A stretch of DNA of 64,000 nt from Nannocystis pusilla (GCF_020073745.1 NZ_JAIRAU010000043.1:124001-188000), one strand, 5' to 3'. Shown: positions 14,868 through 24,435, counted from the stretch's first letter. The notes: generated by a model from the sequence alone, not told the origin. Made by a program: numbers and translations.

Positions 14868-17800
14868 TTACGTCGCCGCCTCGACCGCCAGCTCGCGCGC
14901 CCGGGCCGCGAGGTCGTCCGTGAGGCGGTACATGGCGTCGATCAGGCGCTCGACGCGGGCGACGCGGTCGGCGTCGGTGGCGTGCGGGCCGAGGCCCTCG
15001 AGCTCGCGCGCGAGGCCGAGCAGCTCGCCGGCGCTGAACATCGCCGCGGTGCCGGCGATGCGGTGGGCGGCCTGGCGCATCACTTCGGGGTCCTTCGTGG
15101 CCGACGAGCGCAGCACCTCGGCCAGCTTGGGCGCCTCCTCGCGGGCCATCTCGATCATGCGGAGGAGGGTCTTGCGCGAGCCGGCGACGCGCTTGCTGAC
15201 GGCGTCCCAGTCCTCGACGGCGCCGTTGGGGCGCTGGCCGATGGTGGCGAGCGCGGCCTGGAGGTCGGCGATCTGGACCGGCTTGGTGAGGAAGCCGTCC
15301 ATGCCGCGCGCGAGGCTGTGCAGCCGGTCCGACTCGGTCGCGCGGGCCGTCATGGCCACGATCGGGACCGACCGCACGCGTGGGTCGTCGTGCCGGCGGA
15401 TCGCCGCCGCGGCCTCCCAGCCGTCCATCCCGGGCATCTGCACGTCCATCAGCACCAGGTCGAAGCGCGTCGACTCGACGGCCGCCAGCGCGGCGAACCC
15501 GTCGTGCACGACCGCGACCTCGTGACCGGCGCCGCGCAGCATCTCGGCCGCGACCAATTGATTGATCGGGTGGTCCTCGGCCAGCAGCACGCGCAGCCGC
15601 CGGGTCGCGGCCAGGCGCGCCGGCGGGGTGCGCGTCTCGGGCCGCGGAGCCTCGTGGGCGCACGGCAGCTCGACCTCGAACGAGAAGATGCTGCCGACGC
15701 CGACCTTGCTGTCGACCGCGATCGCGCCGCCCATCAGCCGGACCAGGCGGTCGGCGATCGTCAGGCCGAGGCCGGTGCCGCCGAAGCGGCGGGTGGTCGA
15801 GGCGTCGCCCTGCTCGAACGGGACGAAGATCGCCGACAGCCGCTCGGGGGCGATGCCGATGCCGGTGTCGCGGACGGCGAAGCGCAGGCGCACGCGCTCG
15901 CCGAGCGGCGCGGCGCCGACCTCGACCTGGACCTCGCCGTGCGACGTGAACTTGATCGCGTTGCCGATCAGGTTGACCAGCACCTGGCGCAGGCGGTCGG
16001 GGTCGCCGACCAGCCAGCGCGGGACCTCGGGCGCGAGCGCGGCGGCGAAGCGCAGGCCCTGCTCGGCGGCGCGCGGGCGCAGGGCGTCGAGGGTGCGCTG
16101 CATGGTCGCGTGGAGGTCGAAGGTCACCGGCGCGAGCGCCAGCTTGCCGGCCTCGATCTTGGTCACGTCGAGGAGGTCGTTGATGACCGCGAGCAGCGAG
16201 CGCGCCGAGTCCTGGATCACGCGCAGGCGCTCGCGCGCGGGCGGCGGGGGGTCGTCGAGCAGCGCCAGCTCGACCATGCCGAGGATCCCGTTCATCGGCG
16301 TGCGGATCTCGTGGCTGACGTGGGCGAGGAACTCGCTCTTGGCCCGGCTCGCCGCCTCGGCCGCGCGCACGGCCTGGCGCAGCTCGTCCTCCTGCCGGCG
16401 CCGGTCGCTGATGTCGGTCTGCGTGCCCATCAGCCGCGACGGCCGCCCGGCCTGGTCGCGCGCGACCAGGCGCCCGCGCCCGAGCACCCACCGGTAGCTG
16501 CCGTTGGCCGTACGCGCCCGGTACTCGCAGTGGAAGGTGGGCGCCTCTCCGGACATGTGCTTGCGGACAGCCTCGTGGAAGGCCTCGCGGTCGTCGGGGT
16601 GGACCGCGTGGGCCAGCTCGGCCTCGGAGTAGGTGTGGCTGGCGTTGTCGCGGCCGCGGGTGGAGAACACGGTGCCGGCGACGAGGTCCCAGTCCCACAG
16701 CTCGTCGCCGGCCGCCTCGAGGGCCATGTTCAGGCGCTGCTCGCTGTTGCGCAGCAGGACCTCGCTGCGCTTGCGCTTGGTGATGTCGCGCGTGGTGATG
16801 GCGACGCCGTCGCCGACGCGGACGGCCTGGTGGCGCAGCCACTCGACCCCGGGGATGAGCTCGGAATTGATGCGGATGTCTTCGTCGAGGGTCTCGCCGC
16901 TGGCGATCACGCGCTCGTACTTGGCGAGGAACGGCGCGAGCCGGCGGTAGCCGCCGAACTCCGACAGGCGCATGCCGATCAGGCGCTCGCGCGGGCGGCC
17001 CATCAGGCGGATCGTGCCGGGGTTGACCTCGACGACCACGAGGTCGAAGCGGCCCTCCTCGTCGATGATCCGCTCGGTGACGACGATCGAGTCGGTGCTG
17101 GCGAGCAGCGCCCCGCGCAGGCGCTGGGCCAGCCGCTCGTGCTCCGCCTGGGCCAGGCGGCTCGCCGTCACGTCGCGCAAGATCCCCACGTAGCCGATCA
17201 CCTCGCCGGTCGTCTCGCGCAGCGGCGACGTCACGACCTCGACGTAGGCGCGGCTGCCGTCGGCGCGGGGGATCGACGACGAGTGGTCGTCGGAGCCGTA
17301 CTCGCGGGCCCGCAGGGTGTACGTGTCGAGCTTGGTGACCTGGCGGCCGAACTCGATCGAGAGCCGGCGGATCCGCTCCGCGACCTCGTCCGGGTCGCTC
17401 GGCAGGGTGTCGAAGTGGCGGCCCAGGACCTCGTCGGCGGGGATGCCGTAGATCCGCTCGGCGCCGCGGTTGAAGCGGACGATCCTGCCGCTGATGTCGA
17501 CGGCGATCAGGCCGACCGAGGTCGCGTTGGCCAGGAGGCCGCCGATCTGGCTGTGCACGCGCGCGAGCTCGCACTGCAGCGAGACCCACGCGCTCTCGCC
17601 GTCGCGGGCGCGGTGCATGCGGGCGTACAGCTCGAGCCGCCGGCCGTCCTGCGTGAGCATCTGCGTGCGGCCGCGGACGTCGGTGTCCCCGGCGAACACG
17701 CGGCCGAGGAGGCTCGCCACCTTGTCGCGGAATTCGGGCGCCGCGGCCGCCACCAGGCTGGCCGCGGCGACCTGGTCTTCCGACCAGCCGAGCACCTCAC

Positions 17801-17897
17801 GGAGCGCGCGGCTGCAGGCGAGGATGCGGCCGTCGACGGCCACGGCCGCGAGCAGTTCATCGCTATCCTCGAGGAGGTCGCTGAGCGATGGCGGCAT
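14868..17897 (-). CDS. Hybrid sensor histidine kinase with several PAS domains, receiver and HPt
   Basis: A 1009-residue protein from the ATG at 17897. There is no clear membrane segment, so it is probably a cytoplasmic sensor. About four PAS/PAC units fill residues ~1-520 (for example ILACSRALREVLGW, ISGRIVRFNRGAERIYG). The HisKA box AHVSHEIRTPMNG gives the phospho-His at ~529. The HATPase contains NLIGNAIKFT, DTGIGIAP and GGTGLGLTIA. The receiver domain (VLLAEDHPINQLV) has its phospho-Asp in DLVLMDVQMPGMDGW (~816). A C-terminal HPt domain has AAHRIAGTAAMF (~942). The phosphorelay can therefore run within one chain. No partner response regulator is adjacent. Confidence 0.93.
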   Translation of the reverse strand: MPPSLSDLLEDSDELLAAVAVDGRILACSRALREVLGWSEDQVAAASLVAAAAPEFRDKVASLLGRVFAGDTDVRGRTQMLTQDGRRLELYARMHRARDGESAWVSLQCELARVHSQIGGLLANATSVGLIAVDISGRIVRFNRGAERIYGIPADEVLGRHFDTLPSDPDEVAERIRRLSIEFGRQVTKLDTYTLRAREYGSDDHSSSIPRADGSRAYVEVVTSPLRETTGEVIGYVGILRDVTASRLAQAEHERLAQRLRGALLASTDSIVVTERIIDEEGRFDLVVVEVNPGTIRLMGRPRERLIGMRLSEFGGYRRLAPFLAKYERVIASGETLDEDIRINSELIPGVEWLRHQAVRVGDGVAITTRDITKRKRSEVLLRNSEQRLNMALEAAGDELWDWDLVAGTVFSTRGRDNASHTYSEAELAHAVHPDDREAFHEAVRKHMSGEAPTFHCEYRARTANGSYRWVLGRGRLVARDQAGRPSRLMGTQTDISDRRRQEDELRQAVRAAEAASRAKSEFLAHVSHEIRTPMNGILGMVELALLDDPPPPARERLRVIQDSARSLLAVINDLLDVTKIEAGKLALAPVTFDLHATMQRTLDALRPRAAEQGLRFAAALAPEVPRWLVGDPDRLRQVLVNLIGNAIKFTSHGEVQVEVGAAPLGERVRLRFAVRDTGIGIAPERLSAIFVPFEQGDASTTRRFGGTGLGLTIADRLVRLMGGAIAVDSKVGVGSIFSFEVELPCAHEAPRPETRTPPARLAATRRLRVLLAEDHPINQLVAAEMLRGAGHEVAVVHDGFAALAAVESTRFDLVLMDVQMPGMDGWEAAAAIRRHDDPRVRSVPIVAMTARATESDRLHSLARGMDGFLTKPVQIADLQAALATIGQRPNGAVEDWDAVSKRVAGSRKTLLRMIEMAREEAPKLAEVLRSSATKDPEVMRQAAHRIAGTAAMFSAGELLGLARELEGLGPHATDADRVARVERLIDAMYRLTDDLAARARELAVEAAT

Positions 17898-18051
17898 CCT
17901 GGAGTGGGGCCATGACAGCACGCCTCCGCGGCGCCGGCAACCGGTCATGAGGGGGCGCACGCTGGCTCCGTCGCCGCCGCGTCGACGCACGCCGGCCATC
18001 TGCCGGGTCGCCGGCGGATCTCGCAGATCGCGCGTGGTATGGTTGCCGGCC

Positions 18052-18621
18052 GTGACCTCGACCCGTCTGGTCCTCGCGCTCGCCCTCGCACCCGCCGTCG
18101 CGACCGCGCTCGCCCTCGCCGGCTGCACCGGCAAACCATCGAACGCCGGTCAACAGCAGCAGGAATCATCCGGCGCGGCGGCGGCGGGCCCGTCGGCGCC
18201 CGCGGGCCCGCAGCGCACCGCCACCGCGCCGGCCAACGGCTTCGGCGACAAGATCGCCTGGCGCGGCCTGACGGAGGGCTTCTCCGAGGCCGCGACCCTC
18301 GGCCGGCCGATCATGCTGGTGGTGCACGCGTCGTGGTGCTCGCAGTGCAAGGCCCTGCGGCCGGCCTTCGCCGACCCGGCGCTGGTCGACCTGTCCGACC
18401 GCTTCGTCATGATCAACGTCGACCAGGACGAGGAGCCGTCCAGCCAGCAATACGGCCCCGACGGCCGCTACGTGCCGCGCGTGCTGTTCTTCGACTCGGC
18501 CGGCGAGCTCGATCGCGAGCTGCTGAACGCCTCGCGCCGCCGCTACAAGTACTATTACTCGCCGCACGACGACCTCGTCGGCGCGATGCGTCAAGCCCTC
18601 GAACGCCATGCCAAGTCCTGA
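18052..18621 (+). CDS. Thioredoxin-like lipoprotein
   Basis: A 189-residue protein from the GTG at 18052. The signal peptide ends ALALAGC, so the Cys at ~24 should be lipidated. After a low-complexity Gln/Ser/Ala linker, residues ~65-185 form a thioredoxin fold like DsbD-gamma/thioredoxin_7 proteins: VVHASWCSQCKALRPAF with redox CSQC at ~96, then FVMINVDQDEE and VPRVLFFDSAGE. It probably works in the periplasm as a disulfide reductase or isomerase. Its end overlaps the next gene's possible first ATG (18608), consistent with an operon with the S55 peptidase. TATGGT (18038-18043) is a possible -10 element. Confidence 0.85.
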   Translation: MTSTRLVLALALAPAVATALALAGCTGKPSNAGQQQQESSGAAAAGPSAPAGPQRTATAPANGFGDKIAWRGLTEGFSEAATLGRPIMLVVHASWCSQCKALRPAFADPALVDLSDRFVMINVDQDEEPSSQQYGPDGRYVPRVLFFDSAGELDRELLNASRRRYKYYYSPHDDLVGAMRQALERHAKS

Positions 18622-18631
18622 GCCCCGTACC

Positions 18632-20485
18632 ATGCGCCGCTTCGTCCGTGGAGGCGCCGCCGGGCTCGTGCTGCTCGGGGCGCTCGCGCTGCGCCCGGCG
18701 GCGGCCGCCCGGCCCGACATCATGTCGGTCGACGACGTCCGCCCGGGCATGAAGGGCCACGCGGTCACCGTCTTCTCCGGCACCGGCACCGACCGCTTCG
18801 AGATCGAGGTGATCGACGTCATCCGCGACTACCTCCCGCGCCAGGACGCGATCCTGTTCCGCTCGAGCGACCCGCGGATGGTCCACTCCGGCATCGTCGG
18901 CGGCATGAGCGGCAGCCCGATCTACATCGACGGCAAGCTGGTCGGCGCGCTCGCCTACGGCTACCGCTTCAACAAGGACCCGATCGGCGGCATCACCCCG
19001 ATCTCCAATATGTTCGCCGTCGGCGAGCTGCCCTTCCGGCCGGAAGTGCTGCCGCAGAACAAGGTCCGCGGGACCGCGCGGCCCGGCGCCGCCGGCTGGG
19101 CCGACGCGATGCTGGGCCTCGCCACCACGCCGCTGCCGCAGCGGCGCCGCCCCGACGACCTGACGCCGCAGGGCGGCCTGGCCCCGCTCGGCGCGCCGAT
19201 GTCGGTGAGCGGCCTCGGGGGCGAGGCGACCCGCTTCCTCGCCGACGCGCTCGGCCTCGTGCCCGCGCGCGGCGGCAGCGGCGGGGCGACCGTCGGCGAC
19301 GCCAAGGCCGCTCCGGCCAAGACGTGGCAGGGCGGCGACTCGGTGTCGGTGGTGCTGATCCGCGGCGACAACGCGGTCGCGCCCAACGGCACGGTCACGT
19401 GGGTCGGCGGCAAGCAGGGCGAGAAGCTGCTGGCGTTCGGCCACGAGATGCTGGGCGCCGGCCCGAGCAACCTGCCGATCGCCGACGCGCGGGTCCACGT
19501 GATCATCCCCAGCGTCGAGCGCTCGGTGAAGCTGTCGAGCGCGCTGCACGTGCGCGGGTCGATGGTCCAGGACCGCCAGGCGGCGATCTCCCTGCGCACC
19601 GACGTCAGCGCGCCGATGATCCCGGTGACCACCGAGCTGCGGGCGCCCGAGCCCGACATGCCGCCCCGCGTCTATCACAGCGAGGTCGCGCTCGGCGTCG
19701 ACCTCACGCCCGCGCTGGTCGCCAGCCTGCTCGTCGACGCGCTCGGCGAGGGCGCCTCGGACGGCACCGAGGTGGTCGCCGAGGTGCTGCACGAGATCGA
19801 CGTCACGACCAGCAAGGGCCCGCGCACGCTCAAGGTCCGCCACGAGGAGTTCTTCCCCGCCGGCGTCGACGCGCGCGCGCTCGGCCGCGGCCGCGGGGCG
19901 CTGATCATGGCGGCGCTGCTCAACAACCAGTTCGAGGTCGCCAAGCTGCGCGCGGTCCGTCAGACCGCGACCCTGCGCTACGACAGCCCGGTCGAGACCC
20001 TCGAGTCGATCCGCCTGGCCGACGCCGACGTCCACGCCGGCGACCTCGTCACCCTCGAGCTGCGCCTCCGCGACTACCGCGGCAGCAGCCACAGCGAGAC
20101 GCTCAGCCTGCGCGTGCCCGACGACGCCGCCGACCAGGACATCCAGATCGAGGTCACCGGCGGCGACAGCGCCCGCCCGCCGCGGCCGATGCCGAGCTCG
20201 CTCGACGACCTCATCGACACGCTGCAGGACACCTACCCGGCGCGCAGCCTGGTGGCCACGATCTACCGCCAGGCCGAGGGCCTCTCGACCCGCCACGGGC
20301 TCCTGCCCGAGCTGCCCGCGAGCGTGCTCGAGAGCCTCGCCGCCACCGGCACCACCACCGCGGCGGTCCGCTTCAAGCAGATGGCGCGGCGGGTGATCCC
20401 GCGCCCCTCGCTGATCGAGGGCGAGCACACCCTCAAGGTCAGCGTCAAGCCGCGGCGGAGCTTCGCCTCGCCCGCCTCCGAATGA
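18632..20485 (+). CDS. SpoIVB-type (S55) serine peptidase domain protein, secreted
   Basis: About 617 residues from the ATG at 18632, which begins the signal peptide MRRFVRGGAAGLVLLGALAL; an ATG at 18608 overlaps the previous gene. Residues ~30-110 hold the S55 core: MSVDDVRPGMKGHAVTVFSG and the active-site region GIVGGMSGSPIYIDGKLVGAL, with the nucleophile Ser in GMSGSP (~95). A second family segment GEKLLAFGHEML follows at ~270. The C-terminal ~300 residues are beta-rich and unassigned. In Bacillus SpoIVB triggers sigma-K processing; here no sporulation pathway is implied, and a periplasmic signalling or processing protease is the simplest reading. Confidence 0.85.
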   Translation: MRRFVRGGAAGLVLLGALALRPAAAARPDIMSVDDVRPGMKGHAVTVFSGTGTDRFEIEVIDVIRDYLPRQDAILFRSSDPRMVHSGIVGGMSGSPIYIDGKLVGALAYGYRFNKDPIGGITPISNMFAVGELPFRPEVLPQNKVRGTARPGAAGWADAMLGLATTPLPQRRRPDDLTPQGGLAPLGAPMSVSGLGGEATRFLADALGLVPARGGSGGATVGDAKAAPAKTWQGGDSVSVVLIRGDNAVAPNGTVTWVGGKQGEKLLAFGHEMLGAGPSNLPIADARVHVIIPSVERSVKLSSALHVRGSMVQDRQAAISLRTDVSAPMIPVTTELRAPEPDMPPRVYHSEVALGVDLTPALVASLLVDALGEGASDGTEVVAEVLHEIDVTTSKGPRTLKVRHEEFFPAGVDARALGRGRGALIMAALLNNQFEVAKLRAVRQTATLRYDSPVETLESIRLADADVHAGDLVTLELRLRDYRGSSHSETLSLRVPDDAADQDIQIEVTGGDSARPPRPMPSSLDDLIDTLQDTYPARSLVATIYRQAEGLSTRHGLLPELPASVLESLAATGTTTAAVRFKQMARRVIPRPSLIEGEHTLKVSVKPRRSFASPASE

Positions 20486-22635
20486 CCCGTCCAGCCTCGA
20501 CCATGACTGTCCGTTCGCGCATGTCCCTTCATACATATTCGGCGCTCGCCGCCCTCGTCGCCCTCGCGCCCGCGAGCGCCGGGGCCGGCGGCACGCGCAG
20601 CTTCCACCTCGGCGACTTCGACGACTTCGACGCCGGCGAGGCCGAGGGCGCGGCGATCGAGGGCTCGGGCAAGGTCACGGTCGGGCTCGTGCCGGCGCGC
20701 GGCGGGGTGAAGGGGGCCGCCAGCGTGTTCTCGTGCGCGGCTGACCCGAAGGACAGGAGCGCGGCCTGGCTCGGCACCGCCGACGGCTCGGGCGTGCAAC
20801 GGATCAAGCTGGTCACGCCGAGCAAGGCCGGGGCCGCCGAGCCGGCCGCGAGCAAGCTGGCCGAGCTGCCGGGCGCGGTCGTCTCGGCCCTGGCGACGCT
20901 GCCGGGCGGCGATCTTCTGGCGGCGACGCTGCCCGGCGGCACGATCCACCGCATCGACGCCAAGGGCAAGGTCAGCGAGTTCGCCAAGCTGCAGGTCGAG
21001 CAGATCTGGGCCCTCGTGCCGCACGAGGGCCGCCTGCTCGTCGGGACAGGTCCGAAGGGCGAGCTGTTCTCGCTCGACCTCCAGGGCAAGGACCCCAAGG
21101 TCGTGCTCGACTCCGACGAGAAGGACATCCTCGCCGTCCTGCCGGTCGGCAAGGAGGTCGTCGTCGGCACCTCGCCCGGCGCCAAGGTGCTGCAGGTCGC
21201 CGCCGCCAGCGACGGCATCCTCGTGCACGACTTCGCCGGCGACGAGGTCCGCGCGCTCGCGCTGGTCGACGGCGGCCTGGTCGCCGCCGTCAACGACTTC
21301 ACCGACCGCGGCCTGTCGTCGGTGCAGGCGCTCACCAAGAACCTCAACCGCACCAGCCTGGTCGGCCAGCCGGCCGAGGGCAGCCTCGACGCGACGTCGG
21401 GCGGCGCGCCGCAGTCGAGCGCCGACCTGTTCTTCGTCGCCCTCGGACCCAAGCGCGACCTGGCCCGCGCGGCCGAGGCGACCTGGGAGTCGTGGCTGCA
21501 CAAGGACAAGCAGTACTTCACCGCGCTGCTCGGCGACCCGGCCGCCAAGGGCTCCGAGGTGCTGGTCGCGGCCTCGCAGCAGGGCAAGGTCTACCGCGTC
21601 CGCGGCCGCCGCGACGTCGCCACCGTCGCCGACCTCGACGAGCGCCAGGCGACCGCGCTGTGCCGCCTCGGCGACGGCGCGGTGCTGGCCACCACCGGCG
21701 ACGGCGCGGGCGCGTACCGGCTCGCGGTCGCACCTGCCCAAAAGGCCAGGTACCGGACGAAGGTCCTCGACGCCAAGCAGCCGTCGGTGTTCGGCGCCGT
21801 CTACCTGCGCGGCAGCGGCCTGACGCTGCGCGCCCGCAGCGGCCCGGGGGCGGAGCCGGACAAGCGCTGGAGCGAGTGGAAGTCGGTCACGCTCAAGAAG
21901 GAGGGCGACGCGCTGGCCGGGGCGCTCGGCCTGCCGACGCGCCGCTTCGTCGAGCTCGAGGTCACGCTGGCGAGCGGCGGCGAGCTGCGCGACGTGCAGC
22001 TGTTCTACGCCCCCGAGAACCTGGCGCCGCTGGTCGCCGGGGTCGACGTCGCCCGCCCCGAGTTCGAGTTGGCCGACGACGACGAGCCCGACTCGAAGCT
22101 GACGATCAAGTGGAAGGCCGAGGCGCGCGACGACGACGACCTCGTCTACGAGATCCGCGTGCGGCCCGAGGGCACCTCCGACAAGGAGTGGATCTCGCTC
22201 AGCGGCGCCGAGCCGGTGACCAAGAAAGAGTACAAGTGGGACCTCGGCAGCGTGCCCGACGGCGTCTACGAGGCCCAGGTCATCGCCAGCGACGAGCCGA
22301 GCAACGGGATCGCCCGCGCCGCCCGCGACGAGGTCGTGTCGGCCCCGTTCGTGGTCGACCACAAGCGCCCCACCATCGACGGCGTCAAGGTGAACGGCCT
22401 CGCCATCACCGGCACCGCCAGCGACGACGGCGGCCAGATCCACGACGTGGCCTTCAGCGTCGACGGCGGCCCGTTCCGCGCCGCCAGCCCGAGCGACGGC
22501 CTGTTCGACACCGGCCGCGAGGGCTTCCAGCTCACGCTGCCCGAGCCGCTCGCCCCCGGCCGCCACCGCGTGGTCCTGCGCGCCCGCGACAGCTTCGGCA
22601 ACATCGGCTCGCTCGCCGTCATCGCCGACAAGTGA
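20482..22635 (+). CDS. Secreted beta-propeller-like protein with C-terminal Fn3-like domain
   Basis: A 717-residue protein whose ATG overlaps the S55 gene's stop (ATGA). A signal peptide spans ~1-35. Residues ~80-450 show repeats of the kind VSALATLPGGDLLAATLPGGTIHRID and RGRRDVATVADLD, as in NHL/WD-like propellers. A discoidin- or lectin-like region follows (~440-520: SRKRW-type layout KRWSEWKSVTL), then an Fn3-like part (IKWKAEARDDDDLVYEIRV) and a segment with DSFGNIGS at the end. No catalytic motif is visible. Its place as third gene with a thioredoxin-like lipoprotein and a secreted peptidase suggests an envelope complex. The codons around 21043 (GTGPKGE) overlap a palindrome-like sequence. 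Confidence 0.75.
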   Translation: MTRPASTMTVRSRMSLHTYSALAALVALAPASAGAGGTRSFHLGDFDDFDAGEAEGAAIEGSGKVTVGLVPARGGVKGAASVFSCAADPKDRSAAWLGTADGSGVQRIKLVTPSKAGAAEPAASKLAELPGAVVSALATLPGGDLLAATLPGGTIHRIDAKGKVSEFAKLQVEQIWALVPHEGRLLVGTGPKGELFSLDLQGKDPKVVLDSDEKDILAVLPVGKEVVVGTSPGAKVLQVAAASDGILVHDFAGDEVRALALVDGGLVAAVNDFTDRGLSSVQALTKNLNRTSLVGQPAEGSLDATSGGAPQSSADLFFVALGPKRDLARAAEATWESWLHKDKQYFTALLGDPAAKGSEVLVAASQQGKVYRVRGRRDVATVADLDERQATALCRLGDGAVLATTGDGAGAYRLAVAPAQKARYRTKVLDAKQPSVFGAVYLRGSGLTLRARSGPGAEPDKRWSEWKSVTLKKEGDALAGALGLPTRRFVELEVTLASGGELRDVQLFYAPENLAPLVAGVDVARPEFELADDDEPDSKLTIKWKAEARDDDDLVYEIRVRPEGTSDKEWISLSGAEPVTKKEYKWDLGSVPDGVYEAQVIASDEPSNGIARAARDEVVSAPFVVDHKRPTIDGVKVNGLAITGTASDDGGQIHDVAFSVDGGPFRAASPSDGLFDTGREGFQLTLPEPLAPGRHRVVLRARDSFGNIGSLAVIADK

Positions 22636-22659
22636 GAGGCGCGGCGCCCCTCGCCCCGA

Positions 22660-22690
22660 CTGCAGGGCTGTCCCTGCAGACAGGTGAGGC
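22660..22690. terminator. Hairpin and palindrome copy after the propeller gene
   Basis: CTGCAGGG CTGT CCCTGCAG forms a perfect 8-bp stem (22660-22679) 25 bases after the stop codon. It overlaps CTGTCCCTGCAGACAGGTG, which recurs at 22798-22820 with one change. There is no T-run, so it is only a candidate terminator. Confidence 0.4.
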
Positions 22691-22764
22691 GTGGGCCGAG
22701 CTGTCCTGAGTGACGAGGCTCGAGCGCGGGCAGAGCCGAGGGCGTGACCGCCCCGAAAGCACGA

Positions 22765-22791
22765 AGGGCCGCGGCGTAATGCCGCGGCCCT
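22765..22791. terminator. Strong hairpin between convergent genes
   Basis: AGGGCCGCGGC GTAAT GCCGCGGCCCT is a perfect 11-bp GC-rich stem with a 5-base loop. It lies between the plus gene ending at 22635 and the minus gene ending at 22821, and could terminate transcription from both sides. Confidence 0.6.
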
Positions 22792-22820
22792 GACGAGCTG
22801 TCCCTACAGACAGGTGAGGC

Positions 22821-23201
22821 TCAGGCCTTCTTGGCGGCCGTCTTCTCGGCCGGCTTCTTCTCGGCCTTCTTGGCCTTGCGGGTGAGGCTCTGGTGGAGGT
22901 CGACGAGGCTGGGCACGCTGACCTTGGCGAGCGCGGCCTTGAAGTCCTTGTCCTTGGCCTGGCCCTTGAGCTCGGCGATCTTGTCGACGATCGCCTGGAC
23001 GCCGCCGAGCTTCTTGGCCTGCTCGCCGATCTCGGCCAGGCGGAGCAGCTTGCTGTTGGCGACGTACTTCAGGCGCTTCTTGAAGTCCTCGGCCGACTCG
23101 CCGGCGAAGGCGCTGGGCAGGAGCTCGGCCACGCGGGCGACGAGCTGGTCCTTGGAACCGAAGAGCTTCTTGACGTGTTGCAGGGGTGTGGTCTTGGGCA
23201 T
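22821..23201 (-). CDS. Small basic protein of unknown function
   Basis: A 126-residue protein from the ATG at 23201, preceded by GAGGCGGATCGCA. It is largely helical: KKLFGSKDQLVARVAELLP, FKKRLKYVANSKLLRLAEI, then a second helical part. It ends in a Lys/Ala tail (RKAKKAEKKPAEKTAAKKA) like the tails of histone H1-like bacterial proteins. The tail suggests nucleic-acid contact. I do not recognise the folded part. It stands alone between two hairpins, so it is probably a single-gene unit. Confidence 0.75.
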   Translation of the reverse strand: MPKTTPLQHVKKLFGSKDQLVARVAELLPSAFAGESAEDFKKRLKYVANSKLLRLAEIGEQAKKLGGVQAIVDKIAELKGQAKDKDFKAALAKVSVPSLVDLHQSLTRKAKKAEKKPAEKTAAKKA

Positions 23202-23287
23202 TGCGATCCGCCTCGATGTTCGCCGCCATGAGCAGCTACGAAGGGGGTTGTCGGGGTCTGACCGGCGCGGGCAGGCCACCGAAAGGA

Positions 23288-23321
23288 GCGGCCCTCTCGA
23301 CGGTGAAGTCGACAGGGCCGC
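23288..23321 (-). terminator. Intrinsic terminator of the 23377-24426 lipoprotein gene
   Basis: A 14-bp stem with one mismatch (GCGGCCCTCTCGAC and GTCGACAGGGCCGC around GGTGAA), 56 bases past the stop codon. On the minus strand it is followed by CTCCTTTC, a weak pyrimidine run. Confidence 0.6.
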
Positions 23322-23376
23322 GACTCTTTAGAGGATTCACGGCCGCGGCGCAAGCGCGCGGCCCGATTTCAGGCGC

Positions 23377-24426
23377 TCAGTTCGCCGGGGCAGCCGGCGC
23401 ATCGCCCTCGGCCGCAGCCGGGGGGGGCTCGGCCGGGGTCGGGGGCTCGGCCGGCTCGGCCGGGGGAGCATCCATGCCGCCGCCGCCGCCGCCGCCGCCC
23501 ATCAGGCCGCCGAGGCCGCCGGCCTTCTCCTGGAGGGTCTTGAGGTCGCTCGAGCTGAGCGAGATCTCGAAGCTGAGGAGCGCGTCCTTGGCGTCGATCT
23601 TGACGGTGTCGGCGACCGTGGCGGGCAGGCCGACCATCGCCAGGCCCATCTTCGCCATCGGCAGCGCCTCGTCGGCCTTCTTCTTGAGGCCCGCGGCCTG
23701 GTCGGCCGAGCCGAGGCCGGCGGCGAGCTTGACGCCGAGGCCGTCGCTGAGGTCGACCGAGCCCGAGAAGTCCTTCACGTCGACCTCGCCCTGCGCCTTC
23801 GCCATGCCGGCGAGCTGCTCGGGGGCGACGCCCGCGAACCAGATGTGGCGGCTCTGGTCGGCGCGGGTGAACAGATCCTTGTGCGGACCATCGACGGCGG
23901 CCTTGCCCTTGCCATCGACCAGATCCTTGACTGCGGCGGCCCACGGCTTGCTGGCGATCACGACGGTGCCGGCGTCGACGATGTAGCCGGTGCCATCATC
24001 CATCTTGATGGCCTTCTTGCCGCCCTCGTCGGCGATCGTGAACGGGACCTTGCCGTTGTTCTTCTCCTTCGCCTTGTCGGCGATGCAGGTCAGGTTCTTC
24101 TCGTCGCCGATACCGGTACCGGTGATCACGACCGCGACGCCGTCCTTCGCGTCGGTGCCGATGAGCACGGAGGTGATCGCCTTCTCGGGGTCGAGGTTAC
24201 AGCCCTTGGCCGCCTCGACGACTTCCTTGTAGCCGGCCTGCGACTCGGCGATGGCCTTGTTGTCCGCGTACAGCTTGCTCTTGAGCAAGCCGCCGACGTC
24301 GATGCCGGCCATGATGGTGGCTTGCTCGGGGATGAGCTTGCCGCCGGCGGCGCTGGCTCCGCCCTTGCAGGCGGGGATCGCGATGAGCGCAGTGGCAGCG
24401 AGGGTCGTGAGGATCGTCCGCTTCAT
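23377..24426 (-). CDS. Abundant-looking lipoprotein of unknown function
   Basis: A 349-residue protein. The signal MKRTILTTLAATALIAIPAC gives a lipidated Cys at 20. Residues ~30-290 repeat short units with mixed alpha/beta character (IMAGIDVGGLLKSKLYADN, IVDAGTVVIASKPWAAAVKDL, IWFAGVAPEQLAGMAKAQGEV). This resembles uncharacterised myxobacterial lipoproteins that look like self-repeating scaffold proteins. The C-terminus is a Gly run followed by a Pro/Ala/Glu tail. It has its own clear promoter and terminator, which suggests strong independent expression. No function can be assigned. Confidence 0.75.
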   Translation of the reverse strand: MKRTILTTLAATALIAIPACKGGASAAGGKLIPEQATIMAGIDVGGLLKSKLYADNKAIAESQAGYKEVVEAAKGCNLDPEKAITSVLIGTDAKDGVAVVITGTGIGDEKNLTCIADKAKEKNNGKVPFTIADEGGKKAIKMDDGTGYIVDAGTVVIASKPWAAAVKDLVDGKGKAAVDGPHKDLFTRADQSRHIWFAGVAPEQLAGMAKAQGEVDVKDFSGSVDLSDGLGVKLAAGLGSADQAAGLKKKADEALPMAKMGLAMVGLPATVADTVKIDAKDALLSFEISLSSSDLKTLQEKAGGLGGLMGGGGGGGGMDAPPAEPAEPPTPAEPPPAAAEGDAPAAPAN

Positions 24427-24435
24427 AGCGGGGCA

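Noticed and set aside
13800..17915. Long plus-strand open frame opposite radC and the hybrid kinase
   Set aside because: It is antisense to genes with clear motifs; composition is of the shadow type.
17898..18134. N-terminal extension of the hybrid histidine kinase
   Set aside because: The added residues are Arg-rich and overlap the divergent lipoprotein gene start; the ATG at 17897 gives a normal PAS start.
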